Below are positions 42,565 to 53,480 of a stretch of 64,000 bases of DNA, one piece after another. Location: the NCBI GenBank assembly GCA_934045905.1, contig OW203769.1, forward strand, positions 18,755,705 through 18,819,704. The letters are read 5' to 3'. Below the pieces are notes generated by a model, which was not told the DNA's origin, ran no database searches, and saw only the letters and a list, made by a program, of their open reading frames with translations. A program made the translations under genes and the position numbers. Every line of letters starts with the position of its first letter. Within the stretch, counting starts at the first letter, position 1. The DNA is from Leuctra nigra (taxonomy: Eukaryota > Arthropoda > Insecta > Plecoptera > Leuctridae).

Positions 42565-45500
42565 ATGGAGAACACAGTGCGTAGGAGAAAATATTTCGAT
42601 TGTGAGATTTGCAGTAAATCATTTACAATGAAATCTAATTTAATTCGACATAAACGATCAGTTCATCATCATCATGAAACCATATTACATGTATGCGATC
42701 AGTGTGGTGTATCGTTCACTCGTGTTGATCATTTAATGCGTCATACTAAGTTAGACCATTCTTTCAACTGTATTATGTGTCATAAACAATTTAACACTCG
42801 TGTGAATTTATTCAATCACTTGAAAGCACATAATCAATCCGGTAATGGAGCTACTACGAATAAAAATATGATGCCTCGTCAGGAAGAAACGCCATCAACA
42901 TCAAATACTGCGAGTAGCATTTCATGTGAAGAGAATGGAGATCCTTGTGATTTCAAAGAAGCTTTCAATTCAACTGTAAAAATCCACAAGTTTAAGGGAT
43001 ATTATATCCGAGATCCAACCACTGAATACCGTGATGTATTAGTGTTCCTTATTGATCAGAAAGAGAAAATCAAGATTAAATTAACTGAAGATTTATCTAA
43101 ATCGAAAGCAATCAAGTGGTTTATCTGCATCCAAGTACAATATTCACGGAAATCTGGTGACAAGGAAATCATAATTGAGCCGTATTTCAGAAGTATATGC
43201 AACATCTTACTTGAAGACACATCAGAATTCGACAGTCAGTTTAATGATGCATTTCAAACTATTACAAAAGCATGCGGCAGCTTTCAACGTCAGGGGAGTG
43301 ATTGGATAGTGAACAAGATCAATGTATTGGAAGTAAAAACGGCGAAATACATTCCACTGGCTGCCAGCAGTTATATGATTCTCCCTGAGAAGCTTAGAAA
43401 AACCGTGTCAATCGTCAACATCAAGAACACCGATCAGAAATGTTTTCTATGGTCGGTGCTGGCTTATCTACATCCACAGACAAGTAACCCTCATCGTTTG
43501 ACTCATTATGCAGAGCATGAAGCAGAGTTGAATATGGATGGAATTGAGTATCCTGTAATACTTCCGAAAATCGACACGTTTGAAAGACAGAACAATATCT
43601 CTGTGAACGTCTACGGATATGAAGATGGTGTTTATCCGATTAGAGTTACAAAAATCGACTGTGAACGTCATGTGAACTTATTGCTATTATCGAATGAAGA
43701 AAATAGCCACTACTTTCTGATTAAAGATCTAAATCGACTTCTTAGGTCACTGACAAAGTATAAATGTAGATCATTTTATTGTCAGCGATGTCTACACAGA
43801 TTCACGACACAAGTACTGTTGAAAAATCATCATACACTATGCGAGAAGCACGAACCGCAGAAGATCATGATGCCTACAGGTGAGAAAACCACCATGTCCT
43901 ATCAAGAAAAGGGATTTTCATTCAAGACCCCATTCACCATCTACGCTGATTTCGAGTGTTTCGTCCGAAACATCAGCAGCTGCAAGCCGAATGAAGAAGT
44001 ATCATCAACTCATAAAGCAGCACTACACGACCCGAGCAGCTACGCATACATCGTTGTGGATTCAAATGGCAACCCGATTGGTCCTCCTCAAGTCTATCGA
44101 GGAGAAAACGTTGTTGACGAGTTCCTGAACGCTCTACTACTAGAAGAAGAAAAACTTACTGAGAAGATGAAAATTAGGATCCCTCTTGTTATGTCTAAAG
44201 AAGACCAGATTAAATTCAGAGATGCTGTTGTGTGTAGTATTTGTAGTAAACCGCTAGATGGAGATCGCGTCCGTGATCATGATCATATGAGTGGTAGATT
44301 CAGAGGAGCAGCCCACAACACATGCAATATAAATGCTGTTCAAGCAGAACATATTCCTGTTGTGTTTCATAATCTGCGTGGGTACGATTCTCATTTGATT
44401 ATGCAGGGGATCGGTAAAATCAAAGATAAGAAAATTTCAGTAATACCAAATAACATGGAAAAGTACATCTCCTTCTCTTTAGGCCGACTAAGATTCATTG
44501 ATTCATACCAGTTCATGAGTACGTCATTGGAATCTTTAGTAAACAATCTTAGAAAGGACGGTTCAAGTAAATTCTTTCTGTTGAAAGAATTCTTTGATTC
44601 TGATTCCCTCCCACTTCTGCTACGTAAAGGGGTATTCCCGTATAGCTATGTCGATTCTGAGGGGAAGCTGATGGAAAGCTGTCTACCTCCAAAGCCCGCC
44701 TTCAGGAATGATCTCACTGGAGATGAGATCTCCGATGACGATTACAACCATGCACTCGAAGTTTGGCGTAAATTCAAAATTTCAAGCATCGGTGAGTACC
44801 AGGATCTATACATCACCACTGATATTCTCTTACTTGCCGATGTATTCGAGAGTTTTCGTAGTTTGTGTCTGGAATTCTACCACATCGACCCCTGTCATAC
44901 GTTCACAGCTCCAGGATTAGCCTGGCAGAGTTTCTTGAAAATGACAGATGTTCGTCTGGAGCTCATTACTGATCTCGATATGTATCTGTTTGTTGAGGAG
45001 GGAGTTCGCGGGGGTGTGGCGATGATATCCCACCGCTTTTCAGAAGCCAATAACAAGTACATGGCTGATTTCGATCCTGGCAAACCGTCCACCTACATTG
45101 TATATCTAGACTGTAACAATCTGTATGGGGTTGCAATGAGTGAATTTCTACCTCATAAAGATTTTAAATGGTTATCTGCAGAAGATATAGATAGAATTAA
45201 CTTTGACGACATACCTGATGACAGTGATAAGGGATACATTTTGGAGGTTAATTTGCTGTATCCAGAGGACTTGCATGACAATCATTCTGATTATCCTTTA
45301 TGTCCTGAGAAAGTAGGAATCACGCGTGATATGCTCTCTCCTTACGCAGTACAGCTTTCAGATGATTTGCGCTTGAAAAGCAGCAATATTGAAAAATTGG
45401 CTCCGAATCTCAACGATAAGGAGAAATACATCATCCATTACCGTAATTTGAAGCAGTGCCTCTCTCTGGGGTTGAGATTAACCAAAATACATCGCGTGAT

Positions 45501-46371
45501 TGAATTCACTCAGACACAGTGGTTGAAACCTTATATAGATTTCAACACCGTCCAGCGTGTAAAGGCACAAAATGACTTTGAAAAGGATTTTTTCAAACTC
45601 ATGAACAACGCTGTATTCGGAAAAACGATGGAGAATGTGAGAAAGCGTGTAAATATTACCCTTGCCAACAATGAAAAACAGTTAAAGAAATTGATAGCTT
45701 CTCCTGCGTTTGAAAATTTTGAAATATTTTCAAACAATCTTGTTGCTGTGGAAAGGAAGCGGGCATCTCTTGTACTAGATCGTCCCATTTATGCAGGATT
45801 TACTATTTTAGATTTGAGTAAATATGTTATGTATAATTTCCATTATAACTATGTTAAAAATAAGTATAATGAGAAAGCAGTACTATGCTTCACGGACACG
45901 GACTCTCTGTGTTATCAAATTGAGACAGAAGATCTGTACAAAGATATGGAGAAAGACATTCATTTGTTCGATACATCAAATATGTCGAAAGATCATTTTC
46001 TCTATGATGATAGAAATAAGAAAGTTTTGGGGAAGTTTAAAGATGAGATGGACGGTAGGATTGTGAAAGAGTTTGTTGGATTGCGTGCAAAAATGTATAG
46101 TCTTTTGGAAACCGATGGCCGATGTAAAAAAGTAGGGAAGGGGATTATCAAGGCTACAATGAGAAAAGAGATTAAGCATAAGAATTACAGAGACTGTTTA
46201 CTTAAAAAGGTTGTGCAGAATGCTGTAATGTCCTCAATAAGGAGTTTCAAGCACGAAGTCTATACAATTCGTCAGACTAAGACGACATTATCACCATTCG
46301 ACGATAAACGATATATACTCGATGATGGCATCAACACTTTAGCATATGGACATCATAGAATTAAGAAGTAG
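42565..46371 (+). CDS. Zinc-finger, protein-primed-type family-B DNA polymerase (full length)
   Basis: The open frame extends from 42526, but ATG 42565 (MENTVRRRK) directly precedes the first zinc finger and is the likelier start (1268 aa). Residue numbers below count from 42526. Three C2H2 fingers (about 26-103) are followed by a region with ILPEKLRK and CFLWSVLAYLHP, seen in many transposon-borne polymerases, and a CxxC...HxxxC finger near 415-436. The 3'-5' exonuclease motifs are YADFEC (D475, E477), HNLRGYDSH (about 615) and YITTDILLLADVF (about 762). Polymerase motifs are YLDCNNLYG (D862), KLMNNAVFGK (about 1024) and FTDTDS (D1124, D1126). An endonuclease-VII/HNH-like patch with DHDHMSGRFRGAAH lies at about 567-604, between exonuclease motifs I and II. 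The product should copy linear element DNA from a protein primer (family knowledge). All catalytic residues are present. It is probably transposon or virus derived, not a host replicase. Confidence 0.88.
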   Translation: MENTVRRRKYFDCEICSKSFTMKSNLIRHKRSVHHHHETILHVCDQCGVSFTRVDHLMRHTKLDHSFNCIMCHKQFNTRVNLFNHLKAHNQSGNGATTNKNMMPRQEETPSTSNTASSISCEENGDPCDFKEAFNSTVKIHKFKGYYIRDPTTEYRDVLVFLIDQKEKIKIKLTEDLSKSKAIKWFICIQVQYSRKSGDKEIIIEPYFRSICNILLEDTSEFDSQFNDAFQTITKACGSFQRQGSDWIVNKINVLEVKTAKYIPLAASSYMILPEKLRKTVSIVNIKNTDQKCFLWSVLAYLHPQTSNPHRLTHYAEHEAELNMDGIEYPVILPKIDTFERQNNISVNVYGYEDGVYPIRVTKIDCERHVNLLLLSNEENSHYFLIKDLNRLLRSLTKYKCRSFYCQRCLHRFTTQVLLKNHHTLCEKHEPQKIMMPTGEKTTMSYQEKGFSFKTPFTIYADFECFVRNISSCKPNEEVSSTHKAALHDPSSYAYIVVDSNGNPIGPPQVYRGENVVDEFLNALLLEEEKLTEKMKIRIPLVMSKEDQIKFRDAVVCSICSKPLDGDRVRDHDHMSGRFRGAAHNTCNINAVQAEHIPVVFHNLRGYDSHLIMQGIGKIKDKKISVIPNNMEKYISFSLGRLRFIDSYQFMSTSLESLVNNLRKDGSSKFFLLKEFFDSDSLPLLLRKGVFPYSYVDSEGKLMESCLPPKPAFRNDLTGDEISDDDYNHALEVWRKFKISSIGEYQDLYITTDILLLADVFESFRSLCLEFYHIDPCHTFTAPGLAWQSFLKMTDVRLELITDLDMYLFVEEGVRGGVAMISHRFSEANNKYMADFDPGKPSTYIVYLDCNNLYGVAMSEFLPHKDFKWLSAEDIDRINFDDIPDDSDKGYILEVNLLYPEDLHDNHSDYPLCPEKVGITRDMLSPYAVQLSDDLRLKSSNIEKLAPNLNDKEKYIIHYRNLKQCLSLGLRLTKIHRVIEFTQTQWLKPYIDFNTVQRVKAQNDFEKDFFKLMNNAVFGKTMENVRKRVNITLANNEKQLKKLIASPAFENFEIFSNNLVAVERKRASLVLDRPIYAGFTILDLSKYVMYNFHYNYVKNKYNEKAVLCFTDTDSLCYQIETEDLYKDMEKDIHLFDTSNMSKDHFLYDDRNKKVLGKFKDEMDGRIVKEFVGLRAKMYSLLETDGRCKKVGKGIIKATMRKEIKHKNYRDCLLKKVVQNAVMSSIRSFKHEVYTIRQTKTTLSPFDDKRYILDDGINTLAYGHHRIKK

Positions 46372-47395
46372 GTGTAAGCTTCACGGTTTAGTTTATAGTT
46401 AAGTTTTCATAATCCAGTAGTAAAATTATATTGAATAATTCATTAGCATTTAATTAATTATATCATATTTTTAATATTATGCCTATTACTTAAATCAAGA
46501 TCAGGTCAGTAGCGTATAGAACATTAAAATTACAGCAATATTATTAAATTAGTTAGTGAGTATTGCTTGAATGTGTTTGTAGTCTGTAATGTATTTATTA
46601 CATTATCAATAAATTCTATTTATAAACTATATTCCGTGTATATCACTGATATGCCATTCATCTAATCAATCCTTGAGTAATATCCGGATAAATCTCATAA
46701 CATACAACGAAGATTTGTTGTAATACATACGCGATGGAATCTTATAAAACCGAGAGTATACTTGTACACCACAAGACATCGCGAACATTGCGGTTATCTA
46801 TGAAGACTTACCCGTCTGATGGAGCATAGCATGTTGCGCCTTGACTTGGTGCCCTCCGGCGTCGCATCTCGGCGTGGCGTCCTCCGACGTTGCGTCCTAC
46901 CGCGTAGTATTCCGAAGATCCCCGCAGTTATGTCAAAAACATTTACGGTAAATGAAAGCTGAGGATTAAAAATAAGATAGCCCCGATTGAGAAAAATGAT
47001 GAAAAGTGTATTTTTTTTTTTTGTTTTGTTAGATTACCATTTTTACTCGGTTATTTATTTGTTGTATGCTTTTAGAATGCTCATTCATTAATCATTATAT
47101 TAACGTGCTCAATCATAAGTAAACCAATTGCTAACACTATTGTTTATCTTGAATAGAGGGAAACAGAGGGTTAGGGTTGTTCAGCAGGTATAAACACGAT
47201 GGAGACGGGCTCTGACAGGTTTAGATCATCTGACTTAGGTTGGGGATTTACAACGCACGGTATAGCAGCTAACCTAAAATGAACATTATAATTATTTGAT
47301 AAAATTTGTTTAACACTTTTCGATTAAGTAATTGGTATTTAATACAGTTTACATAGATTTAATTAACTAGGTTTTTCGGATGATTATATGTTTTT
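46372..47395. other. 3' flank of PolB inside the right arm
   Basis: Mirror of about 36330-37348. It contains a GC-rich stretch near 46850-46930 (GGCGTCGCATCTCGGCGTGG) and an AATAAA at about 46608-46613. No other gene is seen. Confidence 0.5.
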
Positions 47396-47690
47396 GATAT
47401 GTATATTCAATTAAAATGCACGTTTTGATATGCAAATTCAATTAAAATGCACGTTTTGATATGCAAATTCAATTAAAATGCACGTTTTGATATGCAAATT
47501 CGATTAAAATGCACGTTTTGATATGCAGATTTGATTTAAATGCACGTTTTGATATGCAAATTCAATTAAAATGCACGTTTTGATATGCAAATTCGATTAA
47601 AATGCACGTTTTGATATGCAGATTTGATTTAAATGCACGTTTTGATATGCAAATTCGATTAAAAATTCGATTAGAATGCGCCTAGCACTC
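47396..47690. repeat. 31-bp subterminal tandem array, right
   Basis: Mirror of 36040-36330, about nine units with ATGCAAAT octamers and AATGCACGTTTTGATATGC. The variant order matches the left array, so the two are inverted copies rather than independently expanded arrays. Confidence 0.9.
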
Positions 47691-48388
47691 TAGTACTACC
47701 CGATCCTCGTAAATCCTCTATATGGTGTTTTGCAATCCCTAGTTAACCACTACTATTGATGGAATACATTCATGAACAACTTTTAAATACGAATCGATTG
47801 ACTACCAAAAAAACATTTTTGGGTAATTCCCCTTCGATTTCCAAAAAATCCAAAATTTTGATTTAAGGGTATTGCCCTTACAAACAAATATGGATAAAAT
47901 TACTTATGTCAACCTACATTCAAATATGCAAGTTGATCGTAATTATCGTGTCCCGTTAGCCCACAAAATAATTAAACGTGTGACAAATTACCCCAAAAAT
48001 CACCATTTGCGCACCACTTTCAGACCTTCCGCAGCAGGGGGGGGGGAGGGTCCACTACGGCTGGCTCATGGTCTATTACTGTTTATACTTTGAAATCACT
48101 TTACTTTCTTCATCTTCCTTTACTTTCACTCGATATAAAATTTACGGCAATAAACAAAAAGTCAATCTGTTGCTATAGCAACCAGAGATTTTTGTTTTAT
48201 GTGCCTTCTTCATGCTCTCTCTGAAAAGTGTATCAAGAAGTAATCTCAGTACCAGCGCGATATGTAATGCTTTGCGTGAACAAGCCCATTACAGCACAAG
48301 GTATGGTCGCTGCAAGCGACTCAAGTACGAGTAAATGGCAGTTAATTTTACAAAGCGTCTTAGAGTTAAATAAGGAGATGTTACGTAC

Positions 48389-48461
48389 CTAAGTAGTCCA
48401 TGACCTTGGTAATTGATTTGCAAATGGCTTCCATTTCTCTTGGTCTCCTTGGCAACGGCAT
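48389..48461 (-). CDS. Odorant receptor first coding exon (likely of the gene at 27254-31268)
   Basis: The complement reads MPLPRRPREMEAICKSITK and on to VMDYL, then a GTACGT donor, leaving one base of a split codon. The first exon of the other receptor (24071-24146) reads MSLPKRLRDEEAAICKSI to VMDGF with the same phase. The phase fits exon 2 at 31268 and makes a continuous 892-aa frame. No nearer alternative first exon is visible, so the intron would be about 17 kb and hold the fold-back element and the whole PolB palindrome. Alternatively it is the relic of a third receptor gene. Confidence 0.7.
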
Positions 48462-48905
48462 GATTGAGAGCTGATAGGATGATATGACGAAGAAAACAGC
48501 GCACGGACAACTTACATACCACTGAATATTTGTTTGTATATGTAGTCCGTAGCAACCATGGGCTGAATTATATAGGATCCCACCCTATTCATATTCAAGG
48601 AAGCATTATTTAGTGGTGAGCTCGCACCACACGGCCAAGTCGTAAGAGCACATCATACTGCCACTGTGGTTAAGCAAACGAACTTTTCATCTTTAAAATT
48701 TCGCCCTCGTGACGTCTTATCTTGAAAACTGTTGGACTTCTTGAAAACACATTACTGCCTATTCAGACGAATAACCAGAAAAAAAATATCTCTTACCGAA
48801 GGATCACAAATGAAGAAATCCTCTCTGAATCCATCTCCTAACACAACAGTGTAGAATATCCAAATGAATATATTATTATCATCATCGCCACCAAAAATAA
48901 GTATA

Positions 48906-49718
48906 CCAGGTGGCCCCAAAAAACGTCCAACGGGCTAGACATCATTGTGACGAAACTTCTACACATATCAGGCTGAAAATTACACCAATTATACAAAACA
49001 TAATGAGGTATAATTTGTGAAAGTTTGAACACCATAACTTTTATAGAAAAAAAGTTACAGCTGTTCGAATTTCGTTGACGAAATATCGATTACACGGAGC
49101 TCAAAAATCACGCGTCCAGAAAATGTCCAATGGCCGGGACGCTGTTTACTCAAATCTGCTGGCAATATCAAGCTGAAAATGTCATATGTTATTCAAAACA
49201 TATTACCTATACTATTGAATGTTTGAAAATTTCAATTAATTTGAATCAATGTAACAAAAGTTATGTTATCTATAGAACAAAGCAAAATGCACAAGAGATA
49301 ATTTCTCAAGTTTTATTTCACATGATAATTTTAGAAGTAAAATTATATCCTGTATTTTCTGATTTTAAGCTCAACTTCAAGATACCATAACTTTCGTTCC
49401 ACTTATTGAAATATATTGAAATTTGTATACAATAGTTACATGTTTTTTAACATTTGACATTTTCAACCTGTAGGTGGTGTTAAAATAAAGGTGTCCATGC
49501 GATTGGACTTTTTCTGAATGTGCGCTCTTCGAGCTCCGTATAATCGATTTTTCGACAACCAAATTCGAACAGCTGTAACTTTTTTCCTACAAAAGAAATG
49601 TTTTTGAATCTTTCAGACATCAAACACTGGTTTGTTTGTTATAACATGTGATATTTTCGGACCAATATCTGCAGTAGTTTTTTCACAGCGGTGTCTCCCT
49701 GTTTTTTTGGCCACCCGG
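48906..49718. mobile_element. TA-flanked element with CCAGGTGGCC ends (Tc1/mariner-like MITE)
   Basis: TA, then CCAGGTGGCCCCAAAAAACG on the left; TTTTTTTGGCCACCCGG, then TA on the right. Long inner inverted arms include TTACAGCTGTTCGAATTTCG and its mirror. 813 bp, no transposase. The TA flanks and TIR form suggest the Tc1/mariner group (inference). Confidence 0.7.
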
Positions 49719-50028
49719 TATTTATGATATAATTGCTTTTCCCGACCGTCAATTTTAAAATCGATTGCGTGACGTAATTTGAAAATTATTGAACTCTTTG
49801 GAGCGATTCTGCTTTTCAGTTAGAAAACGATGTCGATTTTATGCCAGTATTTAGCATAATGAAATTTCTTAGTAATCGGAACTTCATAGCAAATGTCGCA
49901 TTCCTTGTCTGTCCAATATGTTATAGGTATAAGAATAAGTAGTTAAATGTAACAAAACAATCAATTTAATATCCTTGTAAAACAATTGACACAGATATTT
50001 GCCTTTGTAAAATAAGAAACGCGAAGAC

Positions 50029-50563
50029 TTAAGGCGATACTAGCGCTCGGCCGTTTTAGAAAATTGAGAGAAAAATTGTTTCATAGGTGAGTGTAACTTT
50101 TACAGGATATTCACATGATCAGTCATGATTGTATATTAGTAGCACTTTTAAATTTTTGCTCATTGCATCGTTAATTAGGCGCCGGTTATTCAACAAAACC
50201 GCTCAAAACTCTGAAATTTGCGATACGATTGGAGACCAAACCCGTTAACCAATTGATATCAAATTTTAATCATGATTAGATGAAAGACAAACTTAGGGTT
50301 ATCATTTAGCACATTTTCGAAATTTAATTTTATACGGCACCCATGGAGACAAGAAAATAGATAATTTTCACCAAAAATCCACTAATTATTACTAATTAAC
50401 GAAACAAAAAATTAAAAATGTACCAAGGGATAACCCTAAGTTTATCTTTTATCTAATCACGATTAAAATTACAAATAATTTGGTCTACCCATTTCGTCTC
50501 CAATCGTATCGCAAAAAGTGTCTACAACAGGCAGCAAAATCGCTTGCGCTTGCAGCACCATAA
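50029..50563. mobile_element. TTAA MITE, family 2, copy 3 (inverted)
   Basis: TTAAGGCGATACTAGCGCTCG at the left and TTGCGCTTGCAGCACCATAA at the right, the reverse orientation of 7204-7739. The right TTAA has decayed to ATAA. Confidence 0.8.
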
Positions 50564-51296
50564 ACAGTATCGACATCAAAAGAGTTTATAAAAATTATAA
50601 AAAATTATATTATTAGCAGTAATTAATGACTCATCGTTTTAGGCGTACTTTGAGTATAACAAATTTTATTCTTTGATCAAACTATTAGTAAATATTGGTA
50701 TTTTTGCTTTACAAAAGATATTTTTTTTTTAAACTTATTTTTAAATTAATTTTGAATCAATACGATAACTTAATTTGCTTTTCATCATTCCATTTTTTAT
50801 GTTATTTTTCTTTGGAGGAAACATGGCTGATGCTTTTACACGAAATCTTCTTTTACGGGGAAAATAGAACACGTAGGTATGTAATATTCTTAAATAAATT
50901 CGGGTAACTACTACTGTACTGTACTGTAGTGTACTGTAAATACATTATTATTTAATAGATGTATATTGACGTATTTGATACATTATCAATTATTTTCTTC
51001 TAGACCACTTGGAGAGGAATTATTTATGTGCTGAAGACGATATTGAAATATCCTATGCATTTTAACACGTAAAGTATTTTGGAGTCAAGTAGATGGCGTT
51101 GTATTGAAAAATTATAAGATGATATTATATTTTTATTTTTGTTATAATAATCGCAACATGGTGTTCCTTCAAAATCTATGAAATTATTCGCCAAAAAATT
51201 ATTGGATTGAAAATTGGACTTGGGACTTAAATGAAAATTTTCATGTGGCGAAAGCCCCAAGAAAAAAGTCTTCGATGTCATTCGTTTTGGTGCATT
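50564..51296. other. Intergenic, no feature seen
   Basis: AT-rich, with no supportable exon or repeat border in either strand. Confidence 0.4.
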
Positions 51297-51686
51297 TTAA
51301 GAGGGTTGAGTAGTAAGCGTGGCCTTGAAGAGTTTTTAATCGATTTTTATCAATATCTTTTACCAATGTAATTGTAAACAAAATAGGGCTTTGTACGAGT
51401 ATTCAGAAAAGTTCAATGAAAATAACGTTCATAGTTTGGAATAAGTTATTAGTTATTTTGTCCAACAGATGTTTAGTGCCATAATTTTACTTATTTTCAG
51501 GCACTATACATCTGTAGGACAAAGTAAATCTAATAATCCATTACAAGATATGAAATTATTCTCATTGAACTGTTCTGAATACTCGTACAAAGCTTTATCT
51601 TGTTAACAATTACATTGGTAAAATATATTGATAAAAAATCGATTCAAAAACTCTTCAAGGTCAAACTCACTACCCAGCCGTCTTAA
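51297..51686. mobile_element. TTAA palindromic MITE, family 1, copy 3
   Basis: TTAAGAGGGTTGAGTAG to CCCAGCCGTCTTAA, full palindrome; TTAA on both sides. Confidence 0.8.
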
Positions 51687-51826
51687 AAACCAACTGATTG
51701 GTACACTTTTTGCATGTAAATAAGACTACACAATTCTTTTAAATATTTCCAGTTGTAACATCTAGACAAACCTGTCCCAGCCACGAACGTCCGTCACTAG
51801 ACTCCATCTTATAAAATATTAATTTA

Positions 51827-52700
51827 CTAGGAAAACGCTCTGTATAACGCGTTGATGAGCGAGCACGGATACGCGCAACACCTCGAACCGAAATTTCGTC
51901 TATCGAATGTGTCATTAAAAGCCAATAATTCTTGAATTTTGTCACAGACTTGTATGAAAATGTCAAAAAAATCTAAAATATTGGTCCCAATTACCATGCA
52001 AAGTTTTAAGTTGATCGATGGAACCTTTATGATTGAACGGTTTCTTGTTAATTTTCAAAAATCACAGGATCTCGTCCAGAAAATATATCTGGGACCACTC
52101 ATACCTATTATATTAGTGTGTACACAATATCAGATCGATCTGTTGAACGGTCATTATTAGTTTCATATGCGTTTGAAAAGTTTCTACTCTAACTACGTTG
52201 GAACTATGAAGAGTCGAAGTTGGCGTGATCAACATTTTCCACAGATTTAATAGCACGCAAATTGTCCGTAAAATGTCGATAACTTTTGGATTTAAACACA
52301 GATTATAGTCTGAAAATTGTCAAAAATTCAGATAATGTTTGTCCCAATGTCCATGCAAAGTTTTAAGTTGATCGGTCAAACAGTTCTAGTTTAAATTAAA
52401 AAAAACACAGAAAATATGGTGTTAAATAACCAATGGGAGGATTTGGCTGCTACTTTGCAAGATTGCAATATTGGTCGTATAATGACTCGTCACAATTTCA
52501 AATTAATCGGACCAACCAATCGAAATATAATTCTTTTTTAAATTTGAACCAATCACAGGACCCCTTTGAAAAACGATCCCAAAGACCGAATAGATTACGT
52601 TAGTATGTGTGCAAAAGTTTAGATCGATCGGTTGTGCGGTTTGACCTGGGCAGTGCAGGCAAAAAAAACACACACACAGAGAGAAACTGCCATAAGAATA
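51827..52700 (-). mobile_element. Dispersed GAGCGAGCG...CTAG repeat, copy 8
   Basis: Starts CTAGGAAAACGCTCTGTATA. It ends near GAAACTGCCATAAGAATACC, lacking the final GACGCTCGCT block. Confidence 0.6.
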
Positions 52701-53169
52701 CCTCAAATATATTTATGAACCATAAAAGTAAATTATTTTACAAGTTCAAAAAACGTGTTTCTACATTTCAACTAAATGTAAGTATAAAAGAATCATAAAA
52801 TGTCATTTAACTTGCAACTCCTGTCTTATAGCGAGGTTTCAATGTATTGCCTTCCGAGAAGGAACAAAACACTATCACAGGAATAGGGAAATCATTTAGT
52901 TTTTGGTTGATAACTTTTAAAATAGCACACGTTGGTTTGTTTTCAATTTTTTCCCTAATAGAATGTCCAACTATCTATCTATAGAAATTAGTTTGTTGAA
53001 ACATCGTTAAACCCCAGTATAATTCAAAACTCAAAAATAGCATGCTCAAAAATAACATGATATTTTTGAGTCTCATTTGGAAGATGTGACTTGACATCTG
53101 AGCTACCTAAAAAATTCAGAATTTCTAGGATTTATGAAAATCTCAGAACTCAAGGTGACTAAAGCTCGT

Positions 53170-53333
53170 TTATCCTATGTTTGAACTCTCTAAAGACCGA
53201 GCCACCGTCAGTTGTTCTGTTAGGCCGAGAAAGACAACATTGCAAGGTGAGCGCGCAATGAAGTCTTTCTCGGCCTAGCAGAACAACTGACTGTGGCTCA
53301 TCTGGTGACAGTTCAAACATAGGAAAATCGAAC
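53170..53333. repeat. Imperfect hairpin (MITE-like)
   Basis: ATGTTTGAACTCTCTAAAGA and GTCAGTTGTTCTGTTAGGCC mirror GGCCTAGCAGAACAACTGAC and GTTCAAACAT. About 160 bp, single copy. Confidence 0.6.
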
Positions 53334-53357
53334 TGTACTTTGTCCATTACATTAGAT

Positions 53358-53360
<3 letters not shown>

Positions 53361-53396
<36 letters not shown>

Positions 53397-53480
53397 TCTT
53401 TATTTTTAGAGCGAAGTTAAGCCAGTGGCTTCTCTTCCACTTAACTCTTTTGTTAACATAAGTGGTACAGTGTCAAGTAA
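53361..53480. repeat. AAT microsatellite plus retroelement-tail-like sequence
   Basis: About ten AAT units are followed by TATCTTTATTTTTAGAGCGA and AAGCCAGTGGCTTCTC. A trinucleotide tail abutting a fixed sequence is typical of a 5'-truncated non-LTR insertion, but the family is not identified. Confidence 0.45.

Larger units (their letters stand above)
35124..48064. mobile_element. 12.9-kb inverted-repeat element encoding only a family-B DNA polymerase
   Basis: The outer ends are CCAGCCGTAGTGGACCCTCC and its mirror GGAGGGTCCACTACGGCTGG. The left arm (35124-40029) and right arm (43691-48064) are inverted copies, and coding parts look identical at the base level by eye. They enclose a 3.66-kb unique spacer. 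Each arm contains a PolB body, its AT-rich 3' flank, a GC-rich patch (about 36830-36900 and 46850-46930) and a 31-bp subterminal array. The arms differ by a 0.4-kb MITE (35517-35958) and about 90 extra bases near 35190-35260 on the left, so this is not a trivial duplicated read. I see no integrase, packaging ATPase, protease or capsid gene, so it is not a complete Polinton/Maverick. No clear target duplication is visible. Confidence 0.8.

Noticed and set aside
35124..48064. Complete Polinton/Maverick or virus genome
   Set aside because: Only the PolB gene is present. No integrase, ATPase, protease or capsid frame can be found in the spacer or arms.
35124..48064. Palindrome as a simple assembly or adapter artefact
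   Set aside because: The arms differ by a 0.4-kb MITE and another length change, and the spacer is unique. A missed-adapter artefact would give identical arms with little or no spacer. Long-read confirmation is still desirable.
48797..48890. Odorant-receptor-like exon end on the minus strand (IFIWIFYTVVLGDGF then FICDPS and a GTAAGA donor)
   Set aside because: The similarity to the exon 2 ends of the two receptors is weak, the frame breaks at the TA element beginning at 48906, and no partner exon is seen. It could be a relic but is not strong enough to annotate.
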